Positions 58,648-64,000 of a stretch of DNA of 64,000 nt are shown here, piece by piece (position 1 is the stretch's first letter; every line of letters begins with the position of its first letter). Location of the stretch: positions 476,501 to 540,500 of the forward strand of contig CM065879.1 in assembly GCA_033439255.1 (NCBI GenBank), read 5' to 3'. The translations under genes and the position numbers were made by a program. The DNA is from Hericium rajendrae. Lineage: Eukaryota > Basidiomycota > Agaricomycetes > Russulales > Hericiaceae. The notes beneath the pieces were generated by a model. The model did no database searches. It was not told the DNA's origin and was given only the letters and a program-made list of their open reading frames with translations.

Positions 58648-61600
58648 TCACACGAACTCCCAAACATTCTGCGGGTTGTTGTACGTGTCGGGCGTATAGG
58701 GGAAGCGAACTGTAAAATAAATTTGTTAGAAGAAAGCGGCGCAAAGTCACGTCGAGAGCATACGTCGTGGAGGCTCTGACCGGTATTCTAGGATATCGAG
58801 TCACGGATCAATACAGCTCGACATATTGCAACTATGAACGTACCAATAGGCTGGCTTTCGTCTTCGAAACTATACGCTGTAGATGATAGACGACTTTAGC
58901 ATTATAGCGAAAGATAACTGATAACGCTTGGTCTCACCCGTTCTCCAGTTGTGTCTGCAAATAATGATATTAGCCAGAGGTTCGTTTAGCATACAAAGGC
59001 ACATACCGCATATTAGCTGAAACCAGTCTGTTCGAACCATGTTCTCGTCAGAGAAAGGTCCCATTTCGCCACGCAAAGGAATTACTTACAGATCTGGAGG
59101 TGCAGCAGGATCCTAGAAAAGAAAGATATTCGGGCGCCAGATCAGCCGGAAAAGCGCCAACAAGGAACCCCACTTACATCCTTCAGACCAGCCGTCTTGA
59201 TCTCGGAGTCAAGATCGGTCCATTCGAGTACCTGTTGGCCCGCCATGCCTGATGCGCACGCCGTTAGAGCCGACAAGCGAAAGTCAGAGACATCACTAAC
59301 CCTTGAACTCGATAGGCTGATCTGCCCTTCCTCCAAAGACGACCGTCGTCACGTTATGGCGCTCACTCATAAGAGTGCTGAAATGAGCACAGGTAGAGGC
59401 ACAGTTCCCGTTGCTGACTATTGATTGTGACCAGTTTGAGGACGTGAGTAGAATATGGGCAAACAGGATCACTCACCGATGACTATATTGCTGCAGAAGA
59501 AATGCATGAGCATTGAAATGAGCTGGCAGAAAGATGCTACATACTTAAAATCGAACGGAGGAGAGTTAGGAAAAGGCACGGAGAAGGTACAAGAATCCTA
59601 GAAGAGCCCCAGATTGTTCAATATAATGCAATCGAGCGTGGAATCTTGAGATCCTCACATGAAGCCGTTGAGACGTAGGATCGCTCACACCGTTGATGGT
59701 GAGAGGGACCGATGGATTTATGAAGTTGAAATTGGTCGATAGCGGCGTATCGTTCAAAAAGCCGTCTATATACTCATTAAGTTCGGCGCGGATGATGACT
59801 CCAATAAAGATCTTACAGTTGTCGGGCGCATAAAATGTTTGCTCGAATGTCAAACTTTGCTGGATATTGGCTTGGACGATTCGCTGCGCAAACGGAATGG
59901 CGCGGATGTCGCTTTGGAAGCCTCTGCAGACTTTGGATCAGAAAACGACATGTCAAGCGGAGCACATCTGGACGAACGGGTAGCCGAAGCTCGATCCTGC
60001 GAGGTATCCGTGGAGAAATATACCAAGGCATACAATACCACCTTCGGAGAGGTAAGTATCAGCGGGAGGAGATCGCGTCGAGGACTGGCCTTACCAATAT
60101 TGTCAGTGAGATCGATGATTAGTCGATTGACATTGGCAGCCTGGAAAGCTCTGACGGCAGCCCGCACGTCGTTCTGAAAATGTGTGAGGTCGTTATCATC
60201 GAAAGATCCCACGAACATCTGTGCGCATGGTCAGCCGATGCAGATCAACATGTTGATGGTAGGTTGGTTGCAACTCACGACGCCTGTCTGACTATCGTTC
60301 AGTATATATGATGTGATCACGTCCGCATTGCTGCTGATGGGCGGCAGGCTGGGCTGGAATGGCAGTGGCAGGCCGATGGCGCCCGCGGGCGGCCTTGCAG
60401 CTGCGCGGGCAGGGCCGCGTTTATGCGTATTCAAGAGCGCAGAGACAAGTCGACGGTCCACGCCATTGGTGCCCGAGTTGGCGGCGCAGTTGTTCTCCCA
60501 GCTGCAAGAATTGAGTAGAGGTCGCGATCAGATAGATGGCATCGTCACGGTAGAGATGGAAACGTACTATGAAGCCTGATCAGTGAATGAGTTGCCCATA
60601 AACGTCGCGACGTAAGGGACGGTGACGGTCTCTTGTTCCGTGGAGTTCGTCGGGAGGAGTGTAAAGGTGACGCTCTCCCGGGATGAAAACAACTTCACCA
60701 GTGTCAGTATACGCTTGGGAGGTGAGTGAACGTGCATTTCACCTGGCCAGCAATGTCTCCAAATTTCTGTGAGAAACTTGACCCAGATAATCTAGAAAAG
60801 GGTCAGAAGACACGCCGTAAAACGAAAGCCACCGAATCGAACCTATATCCCGTCCATACGCTATTGATCCTCACGTTGTGATCAAGATAGTTTCCGGTCA
60901 CCGTATCTGCAATGTGGTCGGCGTAATCGTATGGATCCATCCCTGTCGAAGGCATCAAAATCACTCCGCAGAGACACTTGCGGTGATCTCACCTTCAATC
61001 TGAAGTACCCGGGCTCCAGCAAGTCGCTGCCAATCAACATTGACCGACTGCAGAAATTCGCTGAAGCCTTCCGGAATGAGCTCAACGAACGCCACCATAT
61101 CCGGAGCGATGTAGACACTCTCGATGCCGTTGACGCTCAAAGAGACGGGCGCGGTCGGCAGTATATTCTCCCAAGAGACATAACAGTCAGGTTGCCAAAC
61201 TACAATATGTCGATATCAGTTCGGGCATATGCATGAAAGCCGGGGGCTACGTACGCGTGTGACCGTCGTTAAGCTGGTTTACGAAATTGTACAGATCTTG
61301 GTTGAAGTCGTAATCAGTCTGCAATCCAAGTAAGCACCAGTGGACACGCGTGATGTCGTATAGCATCGCAGCTCACAGCATACTGTGTTCTATTAATCCT
61401 GACCAGTTCCTGGCGAATATTGGCCGTGGAGGCTTGAAATGGTGCCGGGGAATCTAGATAATAGCTTTCGAAGGTGTAGAAGTTGAAAACTCCCGAAACG
61501 ACGCTCAAGACGTTTTGCCTGGACTTCGTCACTGCAATGCTGGGAGTGGACTGGGGATGTGGACCTACCTCAAAGTCTCGTTAAATGGGAATGACTTCTG

Positions 61601-61744
61601 ACATGCTACTGCTTCCGCGACGGAGACGAACATATTCCCAGCGATGGCGGCGCAAGGATCGGAAGACATAGGCGCTGCTTTCGAAGTCCACGCACTCGTC
61701 AAAGCAACGAGGGCGCTATACACGAAATGCGGTGTCATCCACAT
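58648..61744 (-). CDS. Secreted S41-family (C-terminal-processing-like) peptidase
   Basis: Predicted secreted serine-peptidase-like protein of a family common in basidiomycetes. The ATG at 61744 opens a signal peptide (MWMTPHFVYSALVALTSAW) followed by DPCAAIAGNMFVSVAEAVAC. About a dozen short introns split the rest. Recognised blocks in order: NVLSVVSGVFNFYTFESYYL, TDYDFNQDLYNFVNQLNDG, VMFVGSFDDNDLTHFQNDV and NVNRLIIDLTDN, then FGYPFVQMCSA, QSLTFEQTFYAPDNC, LTINGVSDPTSQR, GQQVLEWTDLDSEIKTAGLKD, and a C-terminus FPYTPDTYNNPQNVWEFV with TGA at 58648. The exon-by-exon model was not fully resolved. Catalytic residues could not be assigned. Enzyme activity is inferred from family only. Confidence 0.8.
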
Positions 61745-62740
61745 GGCGGAAGAAGGTTCGAGGTGTAAAGAGTGCTGGAGACCCTGGGGATATGCCTCCA
61801 CTAGAGCATTGCGTTTTTATACACGACGGAGGCGCGATGATATGCAAACCCAAATATGAGTATTCCCAAATGAATAACCCGTCGAGTCGGCACATCGACC
61901 CAAAATAAGTCTGTGCGGAAGGAATTGGTATCTGGTCAAAATTCTCGTCGGAGTGCGAGCATGTGTATTACCATATGCATCGTCCACCGATGCACGGACA
62001 GGACCCTGTTACAAGGGATCGGTGGCGTTCTGCCCGCCGGTGCCGCTATCGTGGAAGCTTGGAATCTATGGCTGTCAAATGCACGGCTCACGTCTAGTGA
62101 AGATAGAGTGAGTCGGCGAAGACAGTGGGAAATAATGCGACCCCCGAGCGCGTCGAAATCAAGATTGTGGAGCCGCGAAGCGCTCAAGGGCTGAGAACGG
62201 ACCGTGTCGCCTGACTCTGAGTCCATCCACGTACCCAGGGGAATCAGAAATAGGCACTTGCATTGACGGAAGGGAAGCCCTTTTACTGAACCATTGCGTC
62301 GTGTTCGGAGAAGCTCGGGTGCACGTGGATCACAGCTCCCTGAATTAGACAGAGGACTTACCGATACTGGCAGTAAAGCGCTCCGAACATGAAAAAACCT
62401 GCTATTCTGAAATTTTACCTCTACATTGACACTCGCGTGCCGTCATTCCTAATGCAGAACAAAGCAGATTGGAAGTCTAAAAAGATCTGCTTGCGCCATT
62501 CAGATTGACAAAACGAGAGCACCCATATAGGCCGGATACTCACCGATAATACGAAATACCAGACAGTCCTTCAACAGACGAGGTCGAGATGTGCGTCAAA
62601 GACGAAATCAGACGAATTCGAGATATCACATCTGCTATGAATTGGTATCCAATAGAACGGCGAGAAACAATACAGACAGGTGTATGACGCACACAGCGGG
62701 GATCATGAGAAGTCTGGAATTTCGCAGAACTCGTAGGAAT
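61745..62740. other. Intergenic, about 1 kb
   Basis: 5' flank of the S41-like peptidase and 3' flank of the carboxylesterase. No gene or repeat is recognised. Confidence 0.4.
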
Positions 62741-64000
62741 TCAATCTTCCTCTTCAGATACCTTGCTGGCGACGAACTGGCATCGCGCATGCTCCTTTGT
62801 AGGTTCCGCTTCAAGATAGCTTCCGCTCACTGTCGTAGAATTCCCTGGTCCTTGTTGTAGAACAATGCGAACCTTGCTACTCGAGATGTATGGGCTCCAG
62901 ATCGGCGAACGGGGCAGCTTGTGAGCGTTTGGGTTTCCTGAACGCACGAAAGACAACCAATAAGCAATGAGTTCTTCTGCGAAAGCCGTCTCCGTCGGGG
63001 TCATAGGCGAGAACGTCACTGTTCCGTTGAAGCTGATATTGTGTGACATGCTTAGTCTGGCATAAATTACAGGGACAGGCATTCCTTACCCCGTATTACT
63101 GCCCAGGAACATCATCCAGTTCTCCGCCGCATGCGAAACGACACTTGGAGTTGAGCTAGTTGGATTCGGCTGATTATACCGATATGTGAACGTTTGACTC
63201 TGTCTCGTTGAGGCCGCACCCATCAATGCGCGCTGCCATGATACCGGTGAACACTAATGCACAGGAACGACAACAGTAGATCTCTTACTGCGCATATAAG
63301 CTCCGACTCCCCAGTCGCAACTTGGAACCTCTGATCATCACTATTGAAGTCGCTGGCGGGATATACCTCCAGGTACTGAGAAAGAGAGGCGTTGCTCAAA
63401 GACGGGAAAAACTCCTTTAGCGCCGTCTCGATGTCACTTCCGCCGGACAGTGATTCATTCGATGTCGACCTGACACGGATTTATTGATTGCAAATTCAAT
63501 AGAGATTTCGGACTGCGCACCCGACAATCAAGGGGACGTGCTGGAATTGTCCATTTAGCAAGGCTTTTGTCGGATGCTGCGTGATCAATTTGCGATCTAG
63601 GACGGGGTGGAAGGATCTGTACAGCCCATCACTTTACCGCAGGGTCAGGCAACAGATCGGCGAATCGATTAGAAAGCGGGAGAAGTCTTACAATGAGCCA
63701 TAACTAGCATTATCTTGGGCGCGAGCAAGAGCGCTAACAGTTGCATTGCGCAAGCAGGACAGCTGCACAGTAGTTGGTCCTGTGCCGCATCCAGCTGCAG
63801 TGGCGAAGAAGTCGAAAAGGGGCTATGCGGATAACCGTGGAGATCAATCATTGTCACCAAATCATGAAACCTTCAAGCCCGATGAGGGACCAACCTTCTG
63901 CTCTTGAACAGTCGGAACCGGAGTTCTGTAGACACTCTGGGCAATAGCACGGGAGAAGAGTGTCCTGTCTTGATTCGCAGTCATGTGTAATTCGACGGAA
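62741..64000 (-). CDS. Carboxylesterase type B (COesterase/lipase family), 3' part
   Basis: Alpha/beta-hydrolase of the fungal carboxylesterase type B family, probably secreted, hydrolysing ester bonds; the substrate is unknown. Only the C-terminal half is in the window, with several short introns. Blocks: SLSQYLEVYPASDFNSDDQR, FQVATGESELIC, FTYRYNQPNPTSSTP, VVSHAAENWMMFLGSN (its His is a candidate catalytic residue), then AFAEELIAYWLSFVRSGNPN, LPRSPIWSPY and a C-terminus CQFVASKVSEEED with TGA at 62741. The nucleophile elbow lies beyond the right edge. Confidence 0.82.

Overview
The window is nuclear DNA of a basidiomycete, most likely an Agaricomycete. The evidence is dense short introns (about 45-70 bp, GT-AG), leucine-rich F-box protein families of the mushroom type, basidiomycete-style SNF5 and Rsc7 chromatin subunits, a Ty3/gypsy retrotransposon, and secreted S41-type peptidase and carboxylesterase genes. 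Exons were joined by hand from splice signals and frame. No tRNA, rRNA or CRISPR array was recognised.

Layout. 0.4-15.8 kb is ordinary host DNA: a short-chain dehydrogenase, two tandem paralogous F-box genes, an Rsc7/Npl6-like remodeler subunit, a third F-box gene transcribed divergently from it, and a 1249-residue SNF5 homologue. 15.8-20.2 kb is gene-poor and holds three decayed direct repeats plus a decayed antisense-oriented fragment of a DNA-methyltransferase-like gene. The fuller methyltransferase-like gene follows at 20.3-23.3 kb; it keeps the SAM-binding motif but has lost the catalytic PCQ-type motif. A protein with a fibronectin-III-like end lies at 24.3-25.3 kb.

25.5-58.1 kb is the most unusual part. 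It is one three-gene module: a RecQ-like helicase on the plus strand, meeting tail to tail a DUF6589-type gene on the minus strand, with a GHKL-ATPase-like gene directly upstream of the latter on the same strand. The DUF6589 gene is spread over 27.8 kb because three elements sit inside it: a 17.7-kb gypsy element (30825-48479; 2227-bp LTRs, 4-bp target duplication CCGC), a 2.8-kb TIR element (48775-51554; 2-bp duplication CT) and a 3.6-kb TIR element (52151-55759). A second copy of the 2.8-kb TIR family sits inside the gypsy leader (43142-45910; duplication GA). Removing each insertion puts the interrupted gene back in frame, so the order of events can be read from the sequence. Without insertions the module is about 8.6 kb.

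Decay is systematic. The helicase (two sites), the DUF6589 gene, the GHKL gene, the gypsy pol and the second copy of the LTR open frame each carry an in-frame TGA where CGA is expected. All 12 base differences between the two LTRs fall at CpG/TpG/CpA positions. This is the mark of cytosine-methylation-linked deamination acting on this mobile-element block. 58.6-64 kb returns to host genes: a secreted S41-like peptidase and the 3' half of a carboxylesterase that runs off the window.
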